Source of the DNA: Ochotona curzoniae
Taxonomy: Eukaryota > Chordata > Mammalia > Lagomorpha > Ochotonidae
Assembly (NCBI RefSeq): GCF_017591425.1
Contig: NW_024466599.1
Location: 70,226,501-70,290,500, forward strand
Direction: 5' to 3'
Length of the DNA stretch: 64,000 nt
The position numbers and the translations under genes are program-made. Of the stretch, positions 46,194 to 58,624 are shown piece by piece (position 1 is the first letter of the stretch; every line of letters starts with the position of its first letter). The notes below the pieces were generated by a model that worked only from the letters and a program-made list of their open reading frames with translations, was not told the DNA's origin and searched no databases.

Positions 46194-47229
46194 GTGCGCT
46201 GTTTTTGATCAGCTTTTGTTTAGTTTCTCCTTCTCCAAATAATTAAATGTACTGTAGAGTGTATTTCCTTTCTGTAATTGGAACATGGGGAAAACAGATT
46301 CAGAAAAACAAATTCGGTTCTGAGGCTGAGCATCAGCCACTCTGCTGGGTGCTGCGCCCTGACAGAATTCAGGAGCCACGGTGAGCAGGCAGGGGTTAAA
46401 CAGCTCCGCCCGACAGTGATAAGTGGCAACAAGAGGCAGGCAGACCCCACTGCATGGGTTGATACAGTGGACTGGGAGACAAGATGTTTAAGCTGGGAGT
46501 GAAGTATGGGTAGGGATTAGGAGCTGATAATTAGGGGCAAAGGGAAGAAAGGCATGGGTCAAGAAAAAGTACTTCAATCAGAAGGAATGGCACAGGAGGG
46601 AGAAGGAAAAGCTCTTGTCTTGGGAGTCATGCAAGAAGAGTCGTGACCAAGTGGAGGCTCACAGGGACCCAAGGAGGCTATTGGAGCTTGCCCTGTTGTA
46701 AGTTCCACCCAGACCCAGAGTTAGTGTGTCCCTCTGGCCTGGAGCTGCATTTCACAGTGCTCATGCCCAGAGCAACTGTATGGGGGTAACATTCTGGCCA
46801 CTTGGAAAGTGAAAGAACACTGAAAAAAAATCATGAATTCTTAGGATAGAGCATCATCTTGGCTCTTTTCTTTTCATCAAATACATCTGTTTAAATGTGG
46901 GCGCTGCACTTGTGAAGCATCCGGCCTTTGAGGGCAGGCCAGGGAAGCTCAGCCAGACTCCCCATGCATGCCTCTGCAGATACAAGAGAGCCAGGTGAGA
47001 CAGGCTCTATAAGCAAGCCCCAAGCAGCACCCATTCACTGGAGCAGAACAGAGCAGCTCCTTGCCCTGTGAGCAGCACTCAAGTTTGTTTGTGAGCATGA
47101 CCAACTGGAGCCTGTCCTGTTTGAAGGAGATCTGGTAGGGCAGAGAAGGGCAAGATTCTCAAGCAGCCAGGTCCTCCCTGCGCAAAGCCATACCTCTGGT
47201 CCACAAGCCTGGGTCCAGAGGATCTACCC

Positions 47230-47385
47230 TTTGCTGTGTGCATCATCCTTGAGCAAATCACTCCATTTCTTAAGGCTTCAGTTTCCCTACATTTACAATG
47301 GAGATAATGACAGCTGCTCCTGAGGTCTATCTGGGGATGAAACAAGATGGTAATGACAAGCCCAAGTATAGAGTCTAGGGCCACC
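47230..47385 (+). mobile_element. MIR
   Basis: The run cttgagcaaatcactccatttcttaaggcttcagtttccctacatttacaatggagataatgacagc follows the MIR core and downstream order. Confidence 0.75.
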
Positions 47386-47499
47386 AGCATGCTACATTAA
47401 GAGGCTATGGGTAGGGGATGTGTGCTATGTGTAGGGGTTGACATGGGTTGGGACAAACAACCCATCTTGGAGAGTCTGAGTTAAAAATGTCCACTCCAG

Positions 47500-47715
47500 T
47501 TCTGATTCTAACTCTGCTAAAGTGTACCCTGGAAAGTAGCAGGTGGTGGATCAAGAAGTTTTTCTCTTCCATCCATATGGGAGACTCAGACTGAGTTCCA
47601 GGCTTTTCTGGCTCTGATCAGGCCCAGCTCTGGTTGTTGTGGGCATCTCAGGAGTGAACCGGAGGATGGAAGCTCTGTTTCTTTTTCTTTCTCTGTCTGT
47701 CTCTCAAAGAGATAG
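47500..47715 (+). mobile_element. C-type SINE, 3' part
   Basis: The run catccatatgggagactcagactgagttccaggc, tggttgttgtgggcatctcaggagtgaaccggaggatggaag and ctctgtctgtctctcaaa is sense SINE. Confidence 0.6.
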
Positions 47716-50394
47716 AGAAAAGTAGCCATGAGATAACACAATTCTGCAAACACCACATGCCTTGCCAGGGAAGGAAGGGTTGTAACCTGGCTCTGTGTTC
47801 ATCTTCCAACAACAGCAAAAGCCCATGCCCACCCACAGTCTTTCTATTAAATAGCTCGTGGCTGGGGCAATGACTCAGAAAACCTGGACCCCTTTCAGAT
47901 GACTAACATGTTAATTCACTGTGCTCACGTAGTGTCCATGGGTGTTTTTCTTGGCTCCTCCCAGCACCAGGATTAGCCACTGAATAAGCGTAACTGTCTC
48001 CATGTTAAGATGAGGCACTGTGGCCTAATGTGGCTCCCTGACTCATTGGCTGTGAACAGGGCAAACGGGGCAATGGAGAGGCCAAGCAGGGAGCTGCCAG
48101 GGCTTCAGACTCATGGCCAGGGCTGGACTTCATTGAGCATGGTCCAATTTGCCAGATAAGGGCCAGTGAGCAGGTCAACAGGGCCTATGAAATGGATGCA
48201 AGTAGCCATGACCTCATCCTCTGCAAAGTAGCTAGCTGATCTGCTTCAACAGGTAAGTGGACCAACCTGCAGTCACTGGGCACTGCCATGCTGGATGTGG
48301 CCTCTTTGGGATAAGAGGAACCATGAGGAGAAGGTGGAGAGGAAATTCATGCTCAAGGCTAAGAAGAATTATAGAGAAGCAGCATGGCTGAGGAGTTGGC
48401 TCAGAATTCAGCGCTCAGATGGCTGTCCCCAAACATTAGGGACACAGATGGTTTCTGTGTCAGACTGCCGAGCAAGGGCAGAGGCGGGAGTCGTAGCCTA
48501 CAGATCCATGGCAGGGTCTAGGGTGACTGCTGACCTGCCAGCCATGCCAAACTGCATGAAGAAGGAGCTGGACAGAGTTAGAAAGGTCAGGCTGCTCCGG
48601 GTGCTTGGGGAGCGTGTTAACCTTTCCACAGCAGCAGGGGAGCTCACCACCAGCCAGCTCATCCAGCGTGGCCAGCACTGGCTGATGGCTGCCTCTGAGA
48701 GCGGCTCCCAGGAGGCGAGGCAGGGCAGGGCAGGCCTGGAGCCAGAGTCAGCAGCTGGAGGACTGCTTGCTCCAGCTGGCTGTGACTGAGCCCTGAGAGC
48801 CAAATGGCCCTGGGGTAGGACTGGTCCAGGGTGGGAAACGGGTGGGGTGGGAGGTGCAGCCCCCAAAGATCCTTCCAGCCAGAGAAACAAGACTCCCTGG
48901 GCTTTAGCCAGTTGTGCCCAACAAAAGGAAATTCCAAACCAAACAAAACTGCCTTGGCATCACAGTTCAAATAAACTCCCATCAAAAGCAGCTAAGTAGT
49001 TTGGTTTTAACAAAACAAAACAAAGCAAAAATAATAATAAAGAGATGCAAAAAAAGCAAACCAGTTCCACAATTCCCCAGTCTACCTGCTGGCCTTAAAC
49101 CACCCAGCTGCTGTACACATCCCTCCATCTGTCCCTCCTTGTCCTACAAGCCCGGACAGAGGGAGACACGGGGGCTTTGGGTGCTTCGGGACACATGGGT
49201 GTGCTGTAAATGCAGCCCTTTGGAGTCTTCTGTGGCCTTCCCATCAAGCATGTTCTTTGTGGTCCTTGAGTTTCTTTCTGGATCAGTTCCATTTCCCAAG
49301 AGCTGAGATGGGGAGAATGGTGGCCTCACTGCAGAATTACGAAGGGGGGGAGACCATGGGTTGTGATCTTTCCCAGGAATCAGCTGCAGCAGCCCACTGA
49401 TGAAGCTAACACACAGCATGACAAATACTGGCAAGTATGCAAATGACCCAATAGTTCTATCCAGCTTGGAAATGCCATGTGTACTGGGTCCAGTAAAACC
49501 GCTTTGGAGTCTGAATCTAAGTAACCAGTTCAATTCATCAGAAACGTTAGACCTATAGCACACCATTTGTCCTTGATCAAGAAGGGACAACCCCAGGGAA
49601 GTGTGTGACCCAGGGACAAGGACTAGGTAAACAAGTAATAATTTCTGGATGCCCTACCTCCTGCAGCTTTTGCTAGTCAAGAGTCTGAGACGATGAGCTG
49701 TGAGGAGACGAATGAGTACCACAGTCACCCCACAAGTGTGGGATGACGATGGGTCCAAGCTAGCTGCTTAAAGGACTGTCCTTCTTCTTGTATCAGGGAT
49801 ATACAAAGAGCCTGAAGGCTGTGGGCGTGACTTAGCTTCGTCCTGGTCCCAGGCACCTAGGTAAGCGAGCAGGGGATGGACAGTGGGTTGGTGTCTGAGC
49901 AGAAGTGCCCACCATAGAGCAGCAAGGCTGCCAGCGGGGTTTTCTCTTTCCCTAGCAGAGAAGGTAGGGCTCCCAGCATGCTAACAGGGGAGGGAGAGGA
50001 TGCTGGCTGTCCCTCTGCTGACCTATCAGAAAAGCCGTTCTGGATCACATGGACACCTGCTCCAGGTGGAGCAGTCTTTGTCCACACACCGGGGACCAGA
50101 AGTGATTTGAACTTCTTTCTGGATTTTGAAATATTCATGTTTACATAGTCTGATGTCTTGGGGATGAGTCCGAGCCTAAATACTAAACCTATTTATGTTC
50201 CCTAAAAATCTTCTTGACATATTTAAAGTAATTTTACACAGTATTCTAAAATAATTTAGTGAACAAAAGGGAACAGTATGGAGCATCATTCTGGTACTCC
50301 AAAAGTCTTAGGCTTTAGAGCATTATGGGTTTTGCATTAGAGATACTCAACTGTATCCCCAGAGATAGCTCCACTTATTTCTTGTTTTCATTCT

Positions 50395-50500
50395 GTTTAA
50401 AATTGTGGTAAAACACACACCACAAACTTGGCCACTATAACCATTTTTCAGGGTACACTTAAAAAGCATTAAAGTACATTCACACGAAGTGTTCTCATTC
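50395..50500 (-). mobile_element. L1 3'-region fragment
   Basis: The run gtggtaaaacacacaccacaaacttggccactataaccatttttcagggtacacttaaaaagcattaaagtacattcaca matches the ancient L1 segment also seen at 44040. Confidence 0.65.
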
Positions 50501-51122
50501 TGTTTGAAGGGGTTCCAATGGATCCCGTCATCCCACCCGTTTCTGTAGGCAGCCGGTGGCTGTGGTACTCAAAGGGTTAAAGTTTACTCACACCCAGAGA
50601 TCTCTCCCACTATGTTCTCCTTGGGGGAGACACCCCCGCAAAAGGTCTTAACCATTTTATGGGGTAATTAGTGGCCTTATGTAACTCTTACTGATGTACT
50701 CCAAAGACTGTAGCTTGTTCCATGCTGCTTTCCATTGTTTAAAATACAAGTCTGGGACCTTTTAAGATGTGTATTATTTACCTGATAGAACTCAACGACT
50801 TCTCTGAAGCTATTCCATTTTATTGTGGAAATTAGTACTAGGGAAGCTTTTTAAAACTGAATTTAGACCGGACAGCCTGCATGGCTGCTTGCATTGCTTA
50901 TGTAGCTGATGGCTCACACAGTCATCAAAGAGCCATGAAGGACACAAGTGGGGCCTCCCGCAGCAGCAGGTGGCCCAAGGGTCCCCATGTCTGTGATGGC
51001 TAACCTTGAGTCCCGTTGCAGAGGAGAGTCCCACACAACCCCAACGGCTTTCTACCGAGGCTTCCCTAAGGTATCTGAAAAATTACTGCTTGTTTTTGAA
51101 ATAGTATCCTTTATTTTGAAAT

Positions 51123-51125
<3 letters not shown>

Positions 51126-51190
<65 letters not shown>
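51126..51190 (+). repeat. (GA)n microsatellite
   Basis: About 32 uninterrupted GA units, preceded by ttattttgaaatgaaa, possibly an eroded SINE tail. Confidence 0.96.
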
Positions 51191-51192
<2 letters not shown>

Positions 51193-51240
51193 AGTTCTTT
51201 GGAGAGCAGCTGGAAAAGCAGGAAATGACTTAGGGTGACT

Positions 51241-51260
51241 TTTTTTTTTTTTTTTTTTTT
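51241..51260 (+). repeat. Poly-T run (T20)
   Basis: Twenty uninterrupted T; possibly the reverse of a retroelement A-tail. Confidence 0.9.
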
Positions 51261-51599
51261 GCCTGAGTGAGTAGGAAGTCAGCTTTGCAGGGCTGGCACG
51301 CATTTTGCCTAGGATCAAACATGCTATACGTAGGGGCATCATGACTAACACAGGAAAGGGCATGTCTTAGGATTTGCTGATACGCACTTTTCTACAACGG
51401 CAATGTGAAAACACAGTTACTGCCTCAGACATCAGATTGTTTTAGTTAATAGCTGTCAAAAACGAAACCAATGCTAATACTCCATTATTTTCCATTCTTG
51501 CTTGTTAAGCCCCCTAGTGGGACTTCACAATTTTGAAATTCATTTTAGAGACAGACATATCTGTCTATATGCATGCATATGTACACATATACATATAGG

Positions 51600-51850
51600 T
51601 GTATACAGAGCTAAGAGAGGGCAAGAACATGCTCTCTGATTCATCTGCTGGTTCACTCCGCACATGCCTAGAGTGGCCAGGACCAGGGTTACTTCCTAGA
51701 GAGCCAGGATTCAGGCACTCACTCCGAGTCTCCCACATGCACGGCAGGGACACACTACTGAAGCCTTCGCCCCTGCCCTGCCTGTGTGCAGTAACAGGAA
51801 GCCAGGCTCGGGAGCTGCACTCACGGATCGCATCCAGGTACACTGCTCTG
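51600..51850 (-). mobile_element. Old C-type SINE
   Basis: Antisense landmarks: tgattcatctgctggttcactccgcacatgcctagagtggcc, gagtctcccacatgcacggcaggga, gtgtgcagtaacaggaagccagg. Confidence 0.6.
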
Positions 51851-52324
51851 TGGGCTGTAGGTCCCCGAACCAGTCTTTTATTTCCTGGTAGGACTTGACA
51901 GCCTCTCATTGTGTTTTGATGGCTGGCTTTGCTTGGGTGTGCAGAACAGTCACCAACTTACGGACACACTAACAAAGTGCCTATTTAAGGCATCTATTTC
52001 ATCTGTACAGAACCTTACAAGGAAGCTATTGCTACCACCTTGCTCCTGCAGCTGAGATCTGAACTCAGATGTATAAATGCTTCATCAATTATAAACTCCA
52101 GCCTGAATTCAGGGTATAAAGTCCCATGCTTGTCTTCACGAAGTCTCACAATGAGAGAGAGATTAGGAAATAATGGGCAAGAAGTGACTTTTTTTTTTTT
52201 GGTTGTCTTGTTTTACCTTATCCTGAGGCCAGAGAGGAGAGTGTGTGATTTATATTCTTTGTCTTCTTGTTTTGAAAGGCATTTAGTAAGCCTTTATTTG
52301 GCAGTCATTTCAACTTATTACTTG

Positions 52325-52560
52325 GAGAGGCAAAGAGACAGAGACAGAGAAAATGTCTTCCACCCATTGGTTCACTCTCCAGCAGCTGGACAAGGTGGAA
52401 GTCAGGAGCCTGAACTCCGCCCGAGATGCCCACGTAGCAGGCACTCAGCTGCTTTAGCCACTGTCTGTCACTCGAGGACGTGACTTAGCAGGAAGCTGGG
52501 AGTGGACGTGGAGCTGGGACTGGAAACCCATGCACTGGATACAGGATGAGGATCCCAGCA
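52325..52560 (-). mobile_element. Old C-type SINE (second subfamily)
   Basis: Antisense: gagaggcaaagagacagagacagag, tcttccacccattggttcactctccag, gtggaagtcaggagcctgaactccgcc, gacttagcaggaagctgggagtgg. Confidence 0.65.
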
Positions 52561-53244
52561 GCAACTTCTCTGCCTCTCCAAATGCTGCCCTGGTTATTCA
52601 AAGTACCTCCTAGTATTCAAGACAGCCAGCTGTTCCATGTGCCTCCTGCAGCCTTGCCCAGGCCTGCCACTCCTGCCTTTCTCTCTCCCCGGGTCACCTG
52701 CTGTTCTCCACTTCCAAATGCTAATTGAAACGCACTGCTCCCCTCCTCTGTGCCCTGAGAATTCCCCAGGGAATCACTGGCATTCCTTCCACCAACCTTG
52801 ACTTCATCACGCACAGAGGTTGGTGGACATTCACAGCAAAGCACCCTAAGCCATGGGGGGGTGGATAACATGCAGAAACAAGGAGGACGGGCGAGAGGGA
52901 GCAGCCACGCTCACTGGTCTGACCCACCTAGTGCAACGAGCCTCCTTGCCGCACCATGCACTTCTCTGCATTACTGTTATCGCACTGGTGCTGACAACTT
53001 GTTGAACTCTTCTTTTGAGATTTTTCTTGCCCCGTTCTGACTTACTTCCCCTCATTATTCCATTTCCTGTCCTTCCAACCTGTGTGAGTTCCTAGCATTT
53101 CTTGCTTCTGCAGTATCTTTACAAGCAGGCCTGCATACCTGCTCGAACTACAGAGCTGTGAGCTGTCTGCCAACCTCTGCCAGCCAAGCCAACCACTACA
53201 ATGACAGACAGCCAAAGTCCCAAGAAGTGGTTCCCTATTTTCTT

Positions 53245-53575
53245 TTAAAGGTTTATTTATTTTTACTGGAAAGTCAGGTATACAGAGTACGAGAGACAGA
53301 GAAGAACATCTTTTGTCCAATGATTCTGTCCCCAAGCGGCTGTGATGGTTGGAGCTGCACCAATCTAAAGCCAAGAGCCAGGAGCCTCACCCGGGTCTCC
53401 CACGCGGGTGCAGAGTCCCAAGGCTTTGGGCCAGCCGCCACTACTTTCCCAGGCCACAAGCAGAGAGCAGGATAGGAAGCGGGGCGGCCAAGATTAGAAC
53501 CAGTGCCCACAGGGGATCCTGGCGCATGCAAGGCAAGGACTTCAGCTGCTAGGCTACTGCTCCAGGCCCAGGTTT
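53245..53575 (-). mobile_element. Young C-type SINE, full length, with TSD
   Basis: Antisense: aaaggtttatttatttttactggaaagtcaggtatacagag, ctaaagccaagagccaggagcctcacccgggtctcccacgcggg, gctaggctactgctccaggccc. cctatttt flanks it at 53234-53241 and 53576-53583. Confidence 0.94.
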
Positions 53576-53824
53576 CCTATTTTAAGCCCAAAGTTGCCAA
53601 TGCTTATGTACAAAGTATTGACTGAATTCCCTCCTTCACATGCTCCTGGTTGGCTTCTATTCCACAAGTGGCTACTTATACTGCCTGGTTCCCAATTACT
53701 GTGCTAGGTGCTAATGACGCAAAGCTATCCAAGCCAATGCAACGGTAGGCTGTAATGTGCGGCCCACGTTGTCTTTGCTGTCATCTGAGGACGGACGCAG
53801 CACCATACTGGCATCTAGTCTTAG

Positions 53825-53950
53825 CTTTGCTAACGTGCGGCCTTGTGGCTGTAGGGGAGTCTCTTCACTTGCACAAGACTCAGCTTTCCCATCTGTAAAG
53901 TGGGTGTTGCCGATTTACTGGGAATTATGAGGATCAGAAGTTAACCGTGA
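53825..53950 (+). mobile_element. MIR
   Basis: The run gagtctcttcacttgcacaagactcagctttcccatctgtaaagtgggtgttg fits the MIR core order. Confidence 0.7.
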
Positions 53951-55119
53951 ACACACTAGTATCTAAGAGTTGCTTTTAAAATTCACATGGTACACCAACC
54001 ACAAAGATTATTACTGCACATACTATAAGGAGCCCTATGCTTTGGAGAGAATGTGGGACCCAAAGCAAGGTTGACGCAGACCTGTCAGCACGCTACCTTC
54101 ACAGCTTCCAAGTTGGAAGTGTACCTTTCTGGAAGGTACCCCTATCTCTAACCCTTCCGCAAGAGTCCCACTGTTAGCAATCCCTGGCAACTGTGATTCT
54201 CATTTCTGGAAAGCTGTCTTCACACTGGCTGACCGATCCCAGCATGAGTGGCTGAAGCTGGCTGCGTGGACATGAGGTCAGGAAGACAAAGCTACATGCA
54301 GTCCCTGCTTGGTCAGGCAAGTGTCCCCTGTGTTTGTCACCTTGCTGTGCAGCCACATGCAGCCCTGCCTCGGGACACAGTTCTCTATCTCCACGGAGAT
54401 ACATCTCCCTTAATTTTAGGCTCCTCCCCATGTGTTTGTCTAATAATACTCTCCAAACATGGAAACAGGGTACTCGATGCATGAGATTTGAGAAAAAGCA
54501 AATGTTTAGGCCAGAGAAGGCTCTTTGCCATGCCAAGGTGACACTCCATCAGGCAGGTGAAGCCATGAGTGCAGGCACAGGGGTGCCTCTCAGGCTGCAC
54601 CCCTGCTTCCAGCAAGGACCCCACTGGAGCCTGCGGGCTGCTGTCAGTCAGTATCTGAGAATCGATGAACACATCAATTGGCAGTTGTCTGGATCTCAAC
54701 AGCAACGCATCTTAGGCCCATGCTATCGCCAGATGGGCCGACAGGTTACAGTCTGGCAAGACATCTCTGAGACTGTAAAAATGTGGCCATGGCTGGAGCT
54801 GCAGGGTGACATCTCAGAGGGTGATTACATGCGTGATTTAACCACATGGCCATTCATGCCCTCCAAGTGTCATCGCTTCAACAAGTCTGTTCACACTGGC
54901 TTTCTCGCTCTTCCCCCGCTGTGCCACCCACCCGATGTCCTGCTCTCCCTTCACCCGACGACGTCCTGTTTACTCCGGTCTTTTTTTTTTTTTTTTATCA
55001 AGAACCATTTTCTCCAGTCACATGTGATTTATTCATACGAAATTATGCACCATTTTTATATAATCCAAGTTCCTACAAATGATGCTCACGGCTTCACAGA
55101 AAATATTAATTCCTGATCT

Positions 55120-55560
55120 GCTGCTATAAAGCATGCCTGCTCACGGTGCAGCGGCTCTGTCTTGGAGACAGATGAGAGCAGTCTAAGGGTGTGATTAACT
55201 TCTTAGTCTCGGCAATTTCCGAGTGCTCCTCTGGCCCTAGATTTCAAGATTGACCTCCAGTTTCTCTGCAAATGCACAGTCGCTCAGCTTGATAAATCGC
55301 TCGCATCCCTGTTCTGATCATCGTTATCTGCTATTTACTACCGAGGAGGGGAAGTTCATCGTATCCGAGCACTTGGTATGCTGCACACAGAGCCCACCCT
55401 CTCCCTTGTGGCACTTTGCATATTTTCCATATTACCAGCTACGCGGTCGCTTCTGCTGTGCCACACAGGGTTCACACCAAAGACACATTTCTAGAAACGA
55501 GCCTCGAGCTCGTGGGTCCCTCCTCCCCCTCCTGGTCGGGCATACAATGACCCCTAAGAG
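55120..55560. other. Repeat-poor, CpG-containing intronic block (candidate conserved element)
   Basis: No repeat signature, relatively many CpG for an intron in this window (for example in ggtcgcttctg, cctcgagctcg, atcgttatc), plus ctttgcatattttcc (octamer-like). No coding frame is recognised. Regulatory role is inference. Confidence 0.3.
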
Positions 55561-56424
55561 GAAACAACGCCAAGTGGTCCACGGGACTCAGGGGTGGGTA
55601 ACTCAGGAGTACAGTGCCCTCTGCGGACTGAGGTCTTCTGGTAACTGCTCGTTCTCCTGCCTGGGGATTCTGTCACCTCTTCCTGCATTCTCTGGTCACA
55701 TCCTTTTCCCATTTCTTCTAGGAAGACAGAACGCAAGCACTGGCTGCCTACCATCCAATCCATATCTTCTCACCAACTCCGGCCTTGAAACGAAACGGCT
55801 CTGTCCTCGTATGAATATCCCTGCGTTGCTGGGATGTTAAAGCTGAGGCCACAGACGAAAGGAGAAACAGTCCATGCCTGAGCAAACATGTCAGACACAG
55901 AGGTGCAGGAGGAGAGGATGGGGGCCCGCAGCGGCAGGGGCCAGACCCAAAGCGGGCTTTTCTGGTCGATTCCAGAATTCAGGATGTCCGTTCTGAGACC
56001 TGAAAGGTGCCTTTTGCCCTAGGACATAAACCAAAGTGCTGCCTAATCACTGTGGGACTTCACATAATGAGATGTCAATAGACTGGAAACAAAGACAGTT
56101 CAGGAAACAGAATTCTTTTGTAGAATACCAAGCTCTGAGCAGCCTGGGAAGGCCACGGCCTGTGGGAGATCCTCACTCAATTCTGTTCCACTGAGGTTTC
56201 TCTGAGAAGCAGAGTATACCATGAGAGCCACGCAGTGGGGTGACCCTGAGTCATCGTGCTCCCCTTTCTGGAAAGAGCTGGTATGTGGGCAATGAGAACT
56301 CAGCAGAAAATGACATCGGTCACTTGATAAGTGAGTACTTTGTAAACAGACAAAAACCTACTGGTGCAGGTGTTCGGTGCGGTGATGAATTTGCCTCTTG
56401 AGATGCCTGCATCCTGAATCACAG

Positions 56425-56640
56425 GCCCAGGCTGATGGTTCAGTGCCCCCTGGTCCAGCCTCCCACTACGGCACACTTTGGGCGGCACCAAGTGCTCACT
56501 CATGAAACATGGAATGAATTCCAGGCCCTTGCCCTCCAGCTTGGCCTGGCCCCAGCTACCGTACGCTTTCGGGTAGTAACTTGGTGGACGGGAAATAATC
56601 TGTTTCTCTCTCTGCCTTTCAAATAAATAAATATATAAGT
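56425..56640 (+). mobile_element. C-type SINE, shortened
   Basis: Ends with ctgcctttcaaataaataaatatata. Upstream cccaggctgatggttcagtgccccctgg and ggacgggaaataatctgtttctctct are compatible with a diverged body. Confidence 0.5.
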
Positions 56641-56661
56641 CATGGTACATCCCTTAATTTT

Positions 56662-56950
56662 TACAAAAGATTTATTTCTTTTTTTTTTATTGGAAATGCA
56701 GATTTAGAAGACAGAAAGAAAGATCTTCCATCCACTGATTCACTCCCCAAGCAGCCACGATGGCTGGAGCTGAGTCACTCCAAAGCCAGGAGCCAGGAGC
56801 TTTCTCCAGGTTTCCCACATGGGTACAGGATCCCAAGGCTTTGGGCTTTGGGCCATCCTCGATTGCTTTCACAGGCCACAAGCAGGGAGGTGGATGGGAA
56901 ATGGAGCAGCTGGGACATGAACCAGCGCCGATATTGGATTCTGGCATATA
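56662..56950 (-). mobile_element. Young C-type SINE
   Basis: Antisense: aaaagatttatttc, a T/A run and ggaaatgcagatttagaag, cactccccaagcagccacgatggctggagctgag, ccaaggctttgggctttgggccatcc (7-bp duplication inside). The head is cut at ggattctggcatata. Confidence 0.9.
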
Positions 56951-57019
56951 CACATGAAAATCAATTCAGTAGATGTTTTTAGTTGTTATTTTAAAGTTAG
57001 TCTTAAAATTGCAGTGCCC

Positions 57020-57345
57020 AGGGCCAGCAATGGAGGTATAGTAAGCTAATCTTCTCGGTGATGCTAGCATTCCACACAGATGCTGGTTCAGGTCCCAGCT
57101 GCTTTACTCTCCATCCAGCTTACGGCCTGCGAAGGCAGTGGAGGATGGCTCAAGTTGCAGCAAGGTCCCTGCAATCCATGTGGGAGACCTGGAAGAAGCT
57201 CCTGGTTCCAAGCTTTGGATTGGCTCAGCTCCAGCCATTGCAGACATTAGTTGAGGGGAAAGGGGGATGCAAGATCTTCTCCAGATCTCTTTTCTCTCCG
57301 TAAAATTTGTCTTTCCAGTAAAAAGAAATTAAAAAATATTTTTAC
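57020..57345 (+). mobile_element. Young C-type SINE
   Basis: Sense: gggccagcaatggaggtatagtaagctaatc, ctgcgaaggcagtggaggatggctcaag, catgtgggagacctggaagaagctcctgg, gtctttccagtaaaaagaaattaaaa. It lies about 70 bp from the opposite-strand copy. Confidence 0.88.
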
Positions 57346-57859
57346 AAATTACAGCGCCAATTTATTACAATATTGTCATTTATGGAAATAACTTCCATGC
57401 CCCGGAACAGGGAGAAAATTGGACAGAAAAGTACTGAGAAGCTAGCCCTACAAAAAGGTACCACTAGGACAGTAGTAAAAGTCAACTAACTGATCACTTC
57501 AAAATGATAGTTCACCCAACATTACACAGGTGGTTGGAATGGCAGAGATGGGCAATTATTTCCAAGGAGAGGGAACTTCACAGGAAGGGCAGAGACAGTG
57601 GGCACCTCTGCTTCTGGGTACAGAGTAAGGCTGATAAGTGGTTTGGGTGAGAATAGCAAAAGGATGCCAGGCCAGGGGCACAGCCATCAGTAACACCCAC
57701 ATACATCTTCAAGCCCTGTGTCTTCAGGAAAAAAGCCTTTGAATGGACGGGTCCTGTCTCTGAGGAGATGTCTCTGCATTTGCAACCGTGTCTTCCAAGG
57801 GAGTCCCCCTTTCCTTAAATAGGTTGTGGTTCACTTCCCCAAAGGTCACTGTGACATTT

Positions 57860-58060
57860 CATGTACATCTATGTAGCTTTATTGAAATGTGATTTATATA
57901 CTATAAAGTTCACTCATTTAAAAGGTGTCATTCAATGCTTCTTAGCATATTAAAAGGGCTGTGCAACCTCTACCACCATCTCATTGGACCACATTTTCAT
58001 TATCCCTGAAAAGAACTGTTGGACCTGTTAGCAGTACCAAACTGTTGTACACTGAGGCTT
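57860..58060 (-). mobile_element. L1 3'-region fragment
   Basis: The run agctttattgaaatgtgatttatatactataaagttcactcatttaaaaggtgtcattcaatgcttcttagcatattaaaagggctgtgcaacctctaccaccatc is the reverse complement of ancient L1 3' sequence. Confidence 0.78.
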
Positions 58061-58574
58061 TCCCTTGCATCTCCATGCATGTTGTTGAAGGAGCCGCCTG
58101 CTCAAGAAAAATCAAAGGGAGAAAGAGAAATGTGCCTGCGAAGGAAATTAATGTGTCGGGTTTTCAAGGACTTTGGATCCAAAGTCTCTCCTCTTTCTAC
58201 CAACAGACTTAGAAGTGGTAAGTCATCAGCTCTTATGAAACCCCAGTAGCAGTTCCAGACAGTCATGTGCTAACTCATCTTTGAACACGTAGGCTTGTCA
58301 TGGGGAAGGGTTTTCAACTGAAATAAAACCACTCAGGCTCAGCCTCCTGCCATGTGCACCAAGTAACACACCCAAGTGACAGGATGTACCTTGAAGGAGC
58401 AGTAAACTGAGCTGGTTTACACAGTCAATTCTTACAGAAAGGAGTGAGGCAAGGAACACGGGCTGCAGCTAGGGAGCCCATGCACAGTCAGCAAGGGGAG
58501 CACCTGCCAGTGCTGCTGCTTTTCCATGGCAACTTACTGAGACAAACATCTAGCTCCTGATGGGGTGTGTGCAT

Positions 58575-58576
<2 letters not shown>

Positions 58577-58622
<46 letters not shown>
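58577..58622 (+). repeat. (CA)n microsatellite
   Basis: About 23 uninterrupted CA units, preceded by tgtgtgcatg. Confidence 0.97.

Positions 58623-58624
<2 letters not shown>

Larger units (their letters stand above)
38100..46195. other. Large AFF3 intron, part 3: contents
   Basis: Holds SINEs (38880-39035, 39390-39590, 40510-40775, 44140-44458, 45245-45470, 45884-46193), an L1 remnant split by a SINE (44040-44950) and a repeat-poor block (42290-42780). I see nothing assignable in 38100-38880, 39600-40505, 40790-42290, 42780-44040 or 45000-45240. Confidence 0.6.
46196..53240. other. Large AFF3 intron, part 4: contents
   Basis: Holds a MIR (47230-47385), SINE parts (47500-47715, 51600-51850, 52325-52560), an L1-type fragment (50395-50500), (GA)n (51126-51190) and T20 (51241-51260). 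I see nothing assignable in 46196-47230, 47720-50390, 50500-51120 or 52560-53240. A 164-codon frame at 48295-48789 is unrecognised. Confidence 0.6.

Noticed and set aside
48295..48789. 164-codon plus-strand frame
   Set aside because: No recognisable similarity; plausible by chance in GC-richer intron.
51126..51190. Regular repeat considered as a CRISPR-like array, with other microsatellites
   Set aside because: Simple dinucleotide repeat without spacers; the genome is eukaryotic.
54334..55116. 260-codon plus-strand frame, the longest non-exonic one
   Set aside because: Runs through intronic sequence and a poly-T tract (Phe run), shows no domain I recognise and has no splice or promoter context. 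A homology search and RNA-seq would decide.
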